From Streptomyces sp. NBC_01241 (GTDB lineage: Bacteria; Actinomycetota; Actinomycetes; Streptomycetales; Streptomycetaceae), in assembly GCF_041435435.1 (NCBI RefSeq), contig NZ_CP108494.1, positions 4,436,501-4,500,500 of the forward strand: a stretch of 64,000 nt of DNA. The letters run 5' to 3'. Below are positions 42,489 through 51,494 of the stretch, in pieces. Both the position numbers and the translations under genes were made by a program. Under the pieces are notes generated by a model. That model made no database searches. It saw only the letters and a list, made by a program, of their open reading frames with translations, and was not told where the DNA came from. Position 1 is the stretch's first letter; each line of letters starts with the position of its first letter.

Positions 42489-42567
42489 GAGGTGCCGGAT
42501 GGGTGGCTCGCGTCGTTCGGCGGATGCTGCGCGACGAAATTCCTACTTGTTTGATAATGTCGGTTCC

Positions 42568-42852
42568 ATGAGCGAAATTCCTTACAGCGTCGGCGAAGGA
42601 CCGGCCACCAGGGTCAGTCTCTCCCTCCCCGAGGGGACGGCGGAGGCGATTCGCCGACGGGTCGGCAAGCGTGAGTTCTCCGCGTTCATCACCGAAGCGG
42701 TGGAGCGCGAGCTGCGCGGTCAGATCTTGGATGAGTACCTGGCCGACTACGAACGCCGCCAGGGGCCGATCTCCGAGCATGAGCAGGAGCGGGCACGCCA
42801 GGTCTTCGACGAGGTGTTCGCCGAGGAGGGGCAGTGGCCCGCCGCAAGCTGA
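42568..42852 (+). CDS. VapB-like antitoxin
   Basis: 94 residues. VSLSLPEGTAEAIRRRVGKR then EFSAFITEAVERELRGQILD is a ribbon-helix-helix DNA-binding unit; the acidic C-terminus (EHEQERARQVFDEVFAEEGQ) would wrap the toxin. Overlaps the PIN gene by 19 bases, the classic coupling. Confidence 0.82.
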   Translation: MSEIPYSVGEGPATRVSLSLPEGTAEAIRRRVGKREFSAFITEAVERELRGQILDEYLADYERRQGPISEHEQERARQVFDEVFAEEGQWPAAS

Positions 42853-43247
42853 GCCACGAAGGCACCCTCGTTCTCGACTGCGAGGGCCTCTCGAAGTTCG
42901 TCAGTGATCACGAGCCCGTCGTCGCCCTCATCGCGGAAGCCCGCAAGCGGGGCATGGAGGTGGTCATCAGCGCACTCACCATCATTGAAGCGGTGCATCG
43001 TCGGACCGAGAAGGCGCGGCTCGCCTGGGTCCTGTCCGGCGTGCGGATCGTGCACATCGGTGACGAGGAGGCCAAGGCCGCCTCAGCCATGCTGATCAAT
43101 GCTGGGCTTCATGGTCACAAATACGCCGTCGACGCCGCCGTGGCCGAGATGGCGCTGCGGCAGCGCCGCCTGGTCGTCATGCTCACCTCGGACATCGACG
43201 ACATGACGAAGCTGTGCGGCGACAGAGTGCGCCTCGTCGCCGTGTAG
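42834..43247 (+). CDS. PIN-domain toxin (VapC-like)
   Basis: 137 residues, GTG start inside the antitoxin gene. PIN acidic residues are visible: TLVLDCEGLSKFV, TIIEAVHRR, YAVDAAVAEMAL and TSDIDDMTKL. Predicted Mg-dependent ribonuclease, neutralised by the preceding RHH protein. First pair inside the putative element. Confidence 0.85.
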   Translation: MARRKLSHEGTLVLDCEGLSKFVSDHEPVVALIAEARKRGMEVVISALTIIEAVHRRTEKARLAWVLSGVRIVHIGDEEAKAASAMLINAGLHGHKYAVDAAVAEMALRQRRLVVMLTSDIDDMTKLCGDRVRLVAV

Positions 43248-43381
43248 TCGACGCCCAAGACCTGAACGTCAGGCTGCAAGGTCGGCCCGTACGTCTTGTC
43301 TCGGCGCGGCGTAGCCGGGTCGGTGGACCAGTCGGTAGCGCCCAGGGCCGCGAACGGTGGCGTGGCCGGACGGCTCGTCCT

Positions 43382-44626
43382 TCATGGTGCCGTGAGGCGC
43401 AGCAGCCGCGCGTTGGCCTCGTCCGGCGCGAAACGGTCCGGGGCGAATTCCGTGGCGGACCGAAGTCCGAGCCACACCAGCATGGCGTGGTGTTCGTCAT
43501 GTGCCGGGTCGGCGAGGATCACTTTGAGATCGCTGTAGCCGGGGGTGCCGCCGCAGTCCTCGGGCGGGCACGTCCCGGCACCGTCCATGCAGTACGGATA
43601 GTGAAGCCCGGCTGAGGCTGTCTGGACCTGCTCCACGGTGATGAGGTGCTCCCAGGAGTCCCCGAAGTCGTACGTGTACACGAAGTGGACGCCCGGTTTG
43701 AGCAGGGCGGCCAGTGTGGCGGTGCGCTCGTCGCGGAATCCGAGTTCGCCGCCGGGACGGCCGTACTGGACACCGTCGATGGTGAACGCGTGCATGTGGC
43801 AGTTCTGCCAGCCCATCGCGTCCTGGATCACGGAATGAAGCCGGTCCAGGCGGATCGCGGCGGGCACCAGCAACTGCCGCCAAACCGGGGGGTCGTCTAC
43901 GTCGGCGAGCTCGACGAGGATCCGCAACACCGCGTCGCCGGGCTCGGGCTCGCCGCGCATCCGGGCCGTCTCGGTACGGCCGTCCGTCGTCAACTCGGCG
44001 CATTCATCGGTGAGATGGACAGCGCCCAGGGAGACCAGGGCCTTCAGGACCCGTTGGATGTCGTGGTCATTGGCGGTACGCAGATGCCCCAGACGGTCGG
44101 GAGACAGGTCGTCGAGCACGTACAGCGGGCTGACCGCCTGCCACACCACCTCGTACAGGTCGCTGAGTGGCACCGGGACGGTTGTCGCGTACAGCCGCTG
44201 CAGCAACGCCCGCAGACCCCGGCCGTACTCGTGCGAGAGTAGGGATTCCAGCCAGCCGGAGACCGTCACGGCCGGGCCGATGCGCGGCAGTGCGGCGAAC
44301 AGCGCGCCACGCAGCTCGTCGGGGCGGTCCAGCAGCCTGGCGTTCTTCTTCACCGGCAGCAGGCGCCCGCCCGCGGTCCGCAGCAGTCGTGCCGCCTTCG
44401 CCCACTCGACCAGCAGTGTGAGGTGGTACAGCTCCTCGCTGGATTTCGTCTTGAACGTACGGTCCCCGATCACCGGGTCCATCCGGTCGCCGGTGTCCAG
44501 AACCTCCACCAGTGCTCGCGCGTCGGCAAGCGTCACACGGCCGGTCTGGGTCAGCTTGCGGCCCGCGCCGACCCAACCGACCAGCGCTCGCACCTGCTCG
44601 ACGGTCCCGCCCACTGTCTCACCCAT
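43382..44626 (-). CDS. Plasmid pRiA4b ORF-3 family protein
   Basis: 414 residues from ATG 44626 (AGGCAGG upstream; an in-frame extension to 45076 is antisense to another gene and rejected). The C-terminal domain, VWRQLLVPAAIRLDRLHSVI then QDAMGWQNCHMHAFTIDGVQ, with TYDFGDSWEHLITVEQV, CMDGAGTCPPEDCGGTPGYS and a final Asp/Glu-rich helix, is PRiA4_ORF3. The N-terminal ~240 residues are helical with winged-helix character. The family is common on plasmids and mobile DNA; function unknown. Confidence 0.8.
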   Translation of the reverse strand: MGETVGGTVEQVRALVGWVGAGRKLTQTGRVTLADARALVEVLDTGDRMDPVIGDRTFKTKSSEELYHLTLLVEWAKAARLLRTAGGRLLPVKKNARLLDRPDELRGALFAALPRIGPAVTVSGWLESLLSHEYGRGLRALLQRLYATTVPVPLSDLYEVVWQAVSPLYVLDDLSPDRLGHLRTANDHDIQRVLKALVSLGAVHLTDECAELTTDGRTETARMRGEPEPGDAVLRILVELADVDDPPVWRQLLVPAAIRLDRLHSVIQDAMGWQNCHMHAFTIDGVQYGRPGGELGFRDERTATLAALLKPGVHFVYTYDFGDSWEHLITVEQVQTASAGLHYPYCMDGAGTCPPEDCGGTPGYSDLKVILADPAHDEHHAMLVWLGLRSATEFAPDRFAPDEANARLLRLTAP

Positions 44627-44732
44627 GCCGACCTGCCTGTTCCGGTTCGTATCCCGTATCACCCGAACCCAGGATGGCAGCACCGCCGGCGCACCCTGTG
44701 CTTCGCATGGGGCGACACGGAGGTGCCAGACT

Positions 44733-45461
44733 GTGACGGTGACAACACGCGACGAGGAACTGCTGGCCCGGGTCCGGGAGATGAGGGAGCGCGGCAGCGC
44801 GCCGAAGCAGATCGCGAAGGCGCTGGGGCTACGCCCGGCCCAGGCCACCGCGCTGGTCAGACGGGTCGCCGAGGCGGCGCTGGGGAACATCGCGCCGGAT
44901 GAGCGGCCGGTGGTGGGCTGCTGGGTCAACGCGGGCTGGAGCGCGGGACTGGGCATGGCCAAAGCCCCGGACTGGGCGGCGGCCGACCCCCTCGGCCAGG
45001 AGCCGGACCCGGGCACGGGCGGCTTCGCCCAGATTCTCCTGGCCCGCCAGGAACGTGCCAGCAGGGTGACAGTCACCGGGTTCCTGGTGGACGTCTACTG
45101 CCTGGGAGTCAAGAACGTCACCGACCCCGAGGTGATGGGGTCCGGATCCCTGACCACCTACGTACCGATGTACTACTCGGCCTTCGATCATCGGCCGCTG
45201 CCGATCGGCGTGGAGCAGGCGCAGACGATCGTGCACGATGCGGTCGCCTACGCCCGCGGTCTTGGCTTCGAGCCCGCGGGCGGCTTCGCGGACGCAGCAG
45301 TGCACCTGGGTGCCCCGCCCGGCGACCGGCCCGTCATCGGCTTCGGCAGGGGCGGCAAGCCGTTCTACTTCTCCGGCCCCTACGACAACCCGCGCAAGAT
45401 GGTCCAGATCCTCGAGCGCACCTGCGGTCCGGGCAACTACGACTACGTTGCCCATCTGTAG
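44733..45461 (+). CDS. Hypothetical protein with HTH-like N-terminus
   Basis: 242 residues, GTG 44733 with GGAGG nine bases upstream. Residues ~5-45 (ELLARVREMRERGSAPKQIA then ALGLRPAQATALVRRV) look like a helix-turn-helix. The rest, with GFLVDVYCLGVKNVTDPEVM and PIGVEQAQTIVHDAVAYARG, resembles a conserved domain of unknown function. Divergent from the pRiA4b gene; the next gene follows in the same direction after 39 bp. Confidence 0.6.
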   Translation: MTVTTRDEELLARVREMRERGSAPKQIAKALGLRPAQATALVRRVAEAALGNIAPDERPVVGCWVNAGWSAGLGMAKAPDWAAADPLGQEPDPGTGGFAQILLARQERASRVTVTGFLVDVYCLGVKNVTDPEVMGSGSLTTYVPMYYSAFDHRPLPIGVEQAQTIVHDAVAYARGLGFEPAGGFADAAVHLGAPPGDRPVIGFGRGGKPFYFSGPYDNPRKMVQILERTCGPGNYDYVAHL

Positions 45462-45500
45462 GAACGGGACGCGAGCGGCACGAAGCGGGGAGCACGAGCA

Positions 45501-46832
45501 GTGATACCGGTCGAACAGCAAAAGGAGCCCAGCGGCGCTCCACGGGTCCGGCGCACCGAGCACGAGGCGCCGGTCAACCTGCTGACGGTGCTGCGCCTGT
45601 GTATGACGCAGAAGCTGCGGTGCAGCGAAAAGACCCGCCGCCCCAGCGCCGCCACCGTCTCGGCGGTCGCCGACGTCCTGGACGGCGGCGACTTCTATCC
45701 GCACGACGCCATCGCCGCCTTCGCCTGGCCGATGCTGCTCCAGGCAGGCGGCCTCGCCCAGCTCACTGGCGGTCGGCTCGTGCTGACCACGCGCGGACGG
45801 GCCGCGCTGACCCGGCCACCGCACCTGACCATTCCTCAGCTGTGGCAACGCTGGCTGAACAACAGCCTCCTGGACGAGTTCTCCCGCGTCGAGGAGATCA
45901 AGGGCCAGCGCTCGGCGAACGTCCTGAGCGCCGCCAAACCGCGCCGCAAGCTCGTCGGCCAAGCGCTGGCCGGCCTCACCCCGGGCGAGTGGATGTCCAT
46001 CGACGGCCTGTTCACAGACATGCGCGCGGCCGGACTGAATCCAGTCGTCCACCGCAGTGAACGCGCCCTGTGGAAGCTGTACCTGGAGGATCCGCAATAC
46101 GGCAGCCTCGGCTACGACGGCCACCACGGCTGGTCCCTCCTCCAGGGCCGGTACACCCTGGCGGTGCTCTTCGAGTACGCCGCCACGCTCGGCCTCATCG
46201 ACATCGAGTACGTCCCCCCGGCGGGCGCCCGCGATGACTACCGGGACAACTGGGGTGGCGACTACCTCGACCAGCTCAGCCGCTACGACGGCCTGTCCGC
46301 ACTCCGCCTCAATCCCCTGGGCGCCCACGCCGCCGGCCTCACGGGCGACTACGCCCCTGCCCAAGACCCCGGCTCGGCCGTCCCGACGGGCAGCGTCACC
46401 GTCCTGGCGAACTTCGACATCGTCGCCCTCGACGGGCTGCCCTCCGCCGACACACTTCTCCTGGACGCTTTCTCCGACCGGAAAACCGAACGGGTCTGGA
46501 CGCTCACCACCGCTTCTCTTCTGCACGCCCTCGACCGCGGGCACACCCTCGACGAACTCCGTGGCTACCTGGACCAGGCCGCCTCGCACCCCGTGCCCCA
46601 GACCGTCACCACCCTGCTCGATGACACTGGCCGTCGCACCGGCCGACTCCGCGATGCAGGTCAGACCCATCTCATCGAATGCGCGGACGAGACACTGGCA
46701 GCCCTCATCGTCAGCGACCGCCGCCTGCGCGTGCTGTGTACCCGAATCGGCGAGCGCCACCTTGCGGTCTCCCCCGACCGTCTGCCGGCGTTCCGCAAGG
46801 CCGCCCTGGCCCTGGGCTACCCGCTGGCCTGA
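45501..46832 (+). CDS. Helicase-associated (XPB/Ssl2 C-terminal-like) domain protein
   Basis: 443 residues. N-terminal winged-helix-like segments are followed by a C-terminal region SVTVLANFDIVALDGLPSAD then ERVWTLTTASLLHALDRGHT and HPVPQTVTTLLDDTGRRTG, similar to the Helicase_C_3 domain found in front of XPB-like helicases. There are no helicase motifs, so it is a stand-alone version. Possibly a defence or regulatory protein of the element; not known. Confidence 0.6.
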   Translation: MIPVEQQKEPSGAPRVRRTEHEAPVNLLTVLRLCMTQKLRCSEKTRRPSAATVSAVADVLDGGDFYPHDAIAAFAWPMLLQAGGLAQLTGGRLVLTTRGRAALTRPPHLTIPQLWQRWLNNSLLDEFSRVEEIKGQRSANVLSAAKPRRKLVGQALAGLTPGEWMSIDGLFTDMRAAGLNPVVHRSERALWKLYLEDPQYGSLGYDGHHGWSLLQGRYTLAVLFEYAATLGLIDIEYVPPAGARDDYRDNWGGDYLDQLSRYDGLSALRLNPLGAHAAGLTGDYAPAQDPGSAVPTGSVTVLANFDIVALDGLPSADTLLLDAFSDRKTERVWTLTTASLLHALDRGHTLDELRGYLDQAASHPVPQTVTTLLDDTGRRTGRLRDAGQTHLIECADETLAALIVSDRRLRVLCTRIGERHLAVSPDRLPAFRKAALALGYPLA

Positions 46833-46944
46833 TGGAACGAGGAGAGCCGCTTCGGGGCCCCTCTGACCGAGGCCGGGCCGCACGTCGTTGCGTGACCGCT
46901 GATTGTCGGCAGAGGGCGCGTTCGCCGCATGGGCGAAATGTCTT

Positions 46945-47031
46945 GAATGTCGGAAATAACTGAGACCAAGACTGAGACCACCAACGTCGAAGGGCCCCAC
47001 CGCAAGCGGTGGGGCCCTTCAACGTATTGCC
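46945..47031. repeat. Right-end repeats and tRNA terminator, putative attR
   Basis: GAATGT (46945) and two TGAGACCA words (46961, 46973) adjoin AACGTCGAAGGGCCCCACCG / CGGTGGGGCCCTTCAACG, a long hairpin that also terminates tRNA-Ser(GGA), then TATTGCC. Matches the left-end pair in order mirrored about the element. Confidence 0.5.
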
Positions 47032-47046
47032 CGGTGAGAGCAATGG

Positions 47047-47131
47047 CGGAGGATACGAGATTCGAACTCGTGAGGGGTTGCCCCCAACACGCTTTCCAAG
47101 CGTGCGCCCTAGGCCACTAGGCGAATCCTCC
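47047..47131 (-). tRNA. tRNA-Ser(GGA)
   Basis: 85 nt: acceptor GGAGGAT/ATCCTCC, anticodon loop TTGGAAA (anticodon GGA), long variable arm (TGTTGGGGGCAACCCCTCA), T-loop GTTCGAATC, discriminator G. CCA not encoded. Confidence 0.94.
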
Positions 47132-47257
47132 GCGGCAAACAATACAAGACGTTGAGGAGTGCTCGCGAACCACTTCCCGTCGGGCATCCGCTCGGGCTCG
47201 TCCGGGGTGGTTCGGGAGGGTGGGGAGTGGACCGGGAGGGGTGGGGATCGGTTAAGG

Positions 47258-47355
47258 TGGGCGTCAGCCCCTCACGTGGCGCTATCTGACTGAACTCCCC
47301 CAGGGCCGGAAGGCAGCAAGGGTAGGTCGGCTCTGGCGGGTGCGTGGGGGGCCCT
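47258..47355 (+). ncRNA. ffs: Signal recognition particle RNA (4.5S, small bacterial type)
   Basis: The universally conserved tip CCCCCAGGGCCGGAAGGCAG then CAAGGGTAGG (47297-47326) is present, within a long self-complementary rod (GGGC near 47259 with GCCC near 47351). Binds Ffh to target membrane proteins. Ends are approximate. Location just upstream of dnaX is the normal one. Confidence 0.9.
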
Positions 47356-47433
47356 TGTGTTTCCTGGGGGCGCGGGGCTGCGCTTCGTCCGGTCCGGGGC
47401 CGGTTGTCGGTCCGCCCGGATAACCTCGTATGT

Positions 47434-49647
47434 GTGTCGTCCCTTGCGCTGTACCGCCGCTATCGCCCCGAGTCGTTCGCCGAGGTCATCGGGCAGGAGC
47501 ATGTCACTGACCCGCTGCAGCAGGCCCTGCGGAACAACCGGGTCAATCACGCGTACCTGTTCAGTGGTCCGCGCGGCTGCGGCAAGACGACCAGCGCGCG
47601 CATCCTGGCCCGCTGCCTGAACTGCGAGCAGGGGCCGACGCCCACGCCGTGCGGGGAGTGCCAGTCCTGCCGGGACCTCGCGCGCAACGGGCCGGGGTCG
47701 ATCGACGTGATCGAGATCGACGCCGCATCGCACGGTGGCGTGGACGACGCCCGTGATCTGCGGGAGAAGGCGTTCTTCGGGCCCGCGTCGAGTCGTTACA
47801 AGATCTACATCATCGACGAGGCGCACATGGTCACTTCGGCGGGGTTCAACGCCCTGCTGAAGGTGGTCGAGGAGCCGCCGGAGCACCTCAAGTTCATCTT
47901 CGCGACCACCGAGCCCGAGAAGGTCATCGGCACGATCCGGTCGCGTACGCACCACTACCCGTTCCGCCTGGTTCCGCCGGGCACGCTGCGCGACTACCTC
48001 GTAGAGGTCTGTGCCAAGGAGAACACCCCTGTCGAGGACGGCGTGCTGCCGCTCGTCGTGCGGGCCGGGGCCGGGTCCGTGCGTGACTCGATGTCGGTGA
48101 TGGACCAGCTGCTGGCCAGTGCGGGCGACGACGGTGTGACATACGCCATGGCGACCTCGCTGCTCGGTTACACGGACGGCTCGCTGCTCGACTCCATCGT
48201 GGACGCCTTCGCGGCGGGCGACGGGGCCGCGGCGTTCGAGGTCGTGGACCGCGTGATCGAGGGCGGCAACGACCCGCGCCGCTTCGTCGCCGACCTCCTG
48301 GAGCGGCTGCGTGACCTGGTGATCCTCGCGGCCGTACCGGATGCCGGGGAAAAGGGCCTCATCGACGCCCCCACCGATGTCGTCGAGCGGATGCAGGCCC
48401 AGGCGTCCGTCTTCGGTGCCGCCGAACTGAGCCGCGCCGCCGACCTGGTCAACGAGGGGCTGACGGAGATGCGCGGGGCGACGTCGCCGCGCCTCCAGGT
48501 CGAGCTGATCTGCGCCCGGGTGCTGCTGCCCGCGGCCTTCGACGACGAGCGTTCACTGCAGGCCCGGCTCGACCGGCTGGAGCGCGGAGCGTCCTTCGCG
48601 ACCACGGGACCGGGGCCCGCCATGGGGTACGTACCCGGGCCGGAGGCCCTGACCCACGCCCATGACCCCGCCCCCGTCGCACCGGGCGTGCAGCCCGGCG
48701 CCGGACCCGCTGCCGCGCGTGCGGCGGCACGGGGGGAGGCGCCCGCCCCCACGGCACCGTCCGCCCCCGTCACACCTGCCGCGCCCCCAGCACCCGCGCA
48801 GCCCGTAACACCCGCCGCACCCGCCGTCCCTGCCGCTCCGCAGCCGCCTGCCGAGGCCCCGGCCGCGGCTTCCGCGGGCGGGCAGCGTCCCGGTGCCTGG
48901 CCCACCGCCGCCGCGCCGGATTCCGGCCGCCGTCCCGGTGGCTGGCCGACCGCTTCCGCCCCCGGCCAGTCGCCGGTCCCGCAGGCCGTGCAGGCCCCCG
49001 CCGCCCCGGTACAGCCGCCACCCGCGACACCGGGGCCCGCCGCCACGCCTTCGGGACCCGGAACGATGCAGGGCGCCGGCCAGGTACGGAACATGTGGCC
49101 GGACATCCTGGAGGCCGTGAAGAACCGCCGCCGGTTCACCTGGATCCTGCTCAGCCAGAATGCCCAGGTCACCGGCTTCGACGGCGCCACCCTCCAGATC
49201 GGCTTCCTGAACGCGGGCGCCCGCGACAATTTCGCGAGCAGCGGCAGCGAGGACGTGCTGAAGCAGGCTCTCGCCGAGCGGTTCAACGCCCAGTGGAAGA
49301 TCGAGGCGATCGTCGACCCGTCGGGCGGCGCGGGCACGCCCCCGCAGACCGGTGGTGGCCGCCCCTCCGCCGCCACCCCTCCGCCGCCGCAGCGCCCGGC
49401 CCCCGCGCCCCAGCAGAATGACGAACCCCGGCCCGCCTCCGCCCCGCACCAGCAGCCGGGCGCCGCACCCGCCGCCGAGCCCGCACCGCAGTCGTACTCC
49501 ACGTCCGAGCCCCCGCGATCCGTCGCTCCCGAGGACGACACCCCGGAGGCCGACGACCCGGACCTCGTCGACTCGGCGCTCTCCGGGCACGACCTCATCG
49601 TCCGCGAGCTGGGCGCCACGGTCGTGGAGGAATTCACCAACGAGTAG
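47434..49647 (+). CDS. dnaX: DNA polymerase III subunits gamma/tau
   Basis: 737 residues. Clamp-loader AAA+ domain: LALYRRYRPESFAEVIGQEH, Walker A FSGPRGCGKTTSA (residue ~45-52), zinc-binding Cys in LARCLNCEQG and CGECQSCRDLA, DEAH-like IYIIDEAHMVTSAGF and sensor FIFATTEPEKVIGTIRSRTH. A Pro/Ala-rich tau-like linker (~400-540) leads to a conserved C-terminal segment (MWPDILEAVKNRRRFTWILL). GTG 47434 selected because family homology starts at once. Confidence 0.95.
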   Translation: MSSLALYRRYRPESFAEVIGQEHVTDPLQQALRNNRVNHAYLFSGPRGCGKTTSARILARCLNCEQGPTPTPCGECQSCRDLARNGPGSIDVIEIDAASHGGVDDARDLREKAFFGPASSRYKIYIIDEAHMVTSAGFNALLKVVEEPPEHLKFIFATTEPEKVIGTIRSRTHHYPFRLVPPGTLRDYLVEVCAKENTPVEDGVLPLVVRAGAGSVRDSMSVMDQLLASAGDDGVTYAMATSLLGYTDGSLLDSIVDAFAAGDGAAAFEVVDRVIEGGNDPRRFVADLLERLRDLVILAAVPDAGEKGLIDAPTDVVERMQAQASVFGAAELSRAADLVNEGLTEMRGATSPRLQVELICARVLLPAAFDDERSLQARLDRLERGASFATTGPGPAMGYVPGPEALTHAHDPAPVAPGVQPGAGPAAARAAARGEAPAPTAPSAPVTPAAPPAPAQPVTPAAPAVPAAPQPPAEAPAAASAGGQRPGAWPTAAAPDSGRRPGGWPTASAPGQSPVPQAVQAPAAPVQPPPATPGPAATPSGPGTMQGAGQVRNMWPDILEAVKNRRRFTWILLSQNAQVTGFDGATLQIGFLNAGARDNFASSGSEDVLKQALAERFNAQWKIEAIVDPSGGAGTPPQTGGGRPSAATPPPPQRPAPAPQQNDEPRPASAPHQQPGAAPAAEPAPQSYSTSEPPRSVAPEDDTPEADDPDLVDSALSGHDLIVRELGATVVEEFTNE

Positions 49648-49870
49648 CGACGAATGAACGAATGAACGAATGACGGGCTGCGTTCCGGGCCGCGTAGCAA
49701 CGAATAGCGGGATGTGTTCCGGGCTGCGCTCCGGGCCGCGTAGCAGCGATCGGCGGGGTGCGTTCCGGTGCGCTCGGGCCTGCTCGGGTCGCCTCGTCGG
49801 TGTGCCCGGAGGTGTCCACGGAGCGGCCGTCCGTCAAGGCCGCCGCGGCCCGGCGGCTAGGCTGCACCCC
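49648..49870. other. dnaX-purD spacer with short repeats
   Basis: 223 bases. GAACGAAT-type words repeat three times at 49653-49672, and the word CCGGGCCGCGTAGCA occurs twice (about 49686 and 49734). No gene seen. Confidence 0.5.
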
Positions 49871-51121
49871 GTGAAGGTCCTCGTCATCGGCGGCGGCGCC
49901 CGCGAACACGCCCTGTGCCGCTCTCTCTCCCTCGACCCCGATGTCACCGCTCTGTACTGCGCTCCCGGCAATGCCGGTATCGCGGAGGTGGCCGAACTGC
50001 ACCCGGTCGACGCACTCGACGGCGATGCCGTCGCGCGCCTCGCCACCGACCTGGGCGCCGAACTGGTGGTCGTCGGCCCGGAGGCGCCGCTCGTCGCCGG
50101 TGTCGCCGACGCCGTGCGTGCCGCGGGCATCCCCTGCTTCGGCCCCTCCGGTGAGGCGGCCCAGCTGGAGGGCTCCAAGGCGTTCGCCAAGGACGTGATG
50201 GCCGGGGCCGGCGTCCCGACCGCCCGCAGCTACGTCTGCACCACCCCCTCCGAGATCGACGCCGCCCTCGATGCCTTCGGCGCCCCGTACGTCGTCAAGG
50301 ACGACGGTCTCGCCGCGGGCAAGGGAGTCGTCGTCACCGACGACGTCGAGGAGGCCCGCGCCCACGCGCTGGCCTGCGACCGCGTGGTCATCGAGGAGTT
50401 CCTCGACGGCCCCGAGGTCAGCCTCTTCGCGATCACGGACGGCACCACCGTGCTGCCGCTCCAGCCCGCGCAGGACTTCAAGCGTGCCCTGGACGGCGAC
50501 GAGGGCCCCAACACCGGTGGCATGGGCGCGTACTCCCCGCTCCCGTGGGCCGACCCCAAGCTGGTCGACGAGGTCATGCAGTCGGTGCTCCAGCCGACCG
50601 TCGACGAGCTCCGCCGCCGCGGCACCCCGTTCTCCGGGCTGCTGTACGCGGGCCTCGCGATCACGTCGCGAGGCGTCCGGGTGATCGAGTTCAACGCCCG
50701 TTTCGGTGACCCCGAGACCCAGGTGGTCCTGGCCCGCCTGAAGACCCCGCTGGCCGGCGTCCTGCTTGGCTCCGCCAACGGCTCCCTCGACGAGCTGCCC
50801 CCGCTCGCGTGGTGCGACGAGGCCGCCGTCACCGTGGTCATCGCCTCGCACAACTACCCGGGCACGCCGCGGACGGGCGACCCGATCGAAGGGCTCGACG
50901 ACGTGGCGGCGCAGGATGCCCCGCATGCGTACGTCCTGCACGCCGGGACCAGGCGGGACGGCGACACGATCGTCAGCGCGGGCGGCCGGGTGCTGTCCGT
51001 AACCGCGACCGGCAAGGATCTCGCCGCCGCCCGCGAGCGGGCCTACACAGCGCTGTCCCGGATCCGCCTCGACGGTTCGCAGTTCCGTACGGACATTGCC
51101 CGGAAGGCCGCAGAGGCCTGA
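49871..51121 (+). CDS. purD: Phosphoribosylamine-glycine ligase
   Basis: Second step of purine synthesis: PRA + Gly + ATP gives GAR. 416 residues, normal length. KVLVIGGGAREHALCRSLS at the N-domain, ATP-grasp elements YVVKDDGLAAGKGVVVTDD and GPEVSLFAITDG, GPNTGGMGAYSPLPW, and metal-binding VIEFNARFGDPETQVVLARL. GTG start. purC and purSQL lie downstream within 13 kb. Confidence 0.96.
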   Translation: MKVLVIGGGAREHALCRSLSLDPDVTALYCAPGNAGIAEVAELHPVDALDGDAVARLATDLGAELVVVGPEAPLVAGVADAVRAAGIPCFGPSGEAAQLEGSKAFAKDVMAGAGVPTARSYVCTTPSEIDAALDAFGAPYVVKDDGLAAGKGVVVTDDVEEARAHALACDRVVIEEFLDGPEVSLFAITDGTTVLPLQPAQDFKRALDGDEGPNTGGMGAYSPLPWADPKLVDEVMQSVLQPTVDELRRRGTPFSGLLYAGLAITSRGVRVIEFNARFGDPETQVVLARLKTPLAGVLLGSANGSLDELPPLAWCDEAAVTVVIASHNYPGTPRTGDPIEGLDDVAAQDAPHAYVLHAGTRRDGDTIVSAGGRVLSVTATGKDLAAARERAYTALSRIRLDGSQFRTDIARKAAEA

Positions 51122-51494
51122 GACCCGACGGTCCGGGCACGGCCTGCCGCAGAAGTCCGGGCAGGGCTGCGGAGAAGCCTGAGCACGGCCGCGGGTGCCT
51201 GAGCACGGGCTGCCGAGAAGCCTGAGCACGACCGCGGAAGCCTGAGACCGGACGACCACGCCACGCCCGCTGACGCGCCGCTTCCCCAAGAACAGCGGCG
51301 CGTCAGCAGCTTTGCCCAAAGCCATTCCATCGAGTGACGGCTGAGCCATCCGGATGACGCCCGCCGAACGCCCAACTAGGGTGCGGCGCAAGCATTCCGG
51401 CACTTGGCCCACTGGCATTGCGATGTCAGTGACGGGTGCCACAGTGGGGGAGTGAACAACACCGCCGCGGGGGCAGAGGGGGTGACGTCCGGCC
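51122..51494. other. Spacer downstream of purD with GCCTGAGCAC repeats and terminator
   Basis: 373 bases without a gene. GCCTGAGCAC-like words recur about four times in 51174-51250, and a 13-bp hairpin (51269-51307) follows. Confidence 0.5.
51269..51307 (+). terminator. Putative purD terminator
   Basis: 13-bp perfect stem GCTGACGCGCCGC / GCGGCGCGTCAGC with a 13-nt loop, 148 bases after the purD stop; no T-run. Confidence 0.55.

Noticed and set aside
43248..45076. Longer 564-codon start for the pRiA4b ORF-3 gene
   Set aside because: The extra N-terminal residues are the antisense of the plus-strand gene at 44733, which has better coding features; ATG 44626 has a ribosome site.
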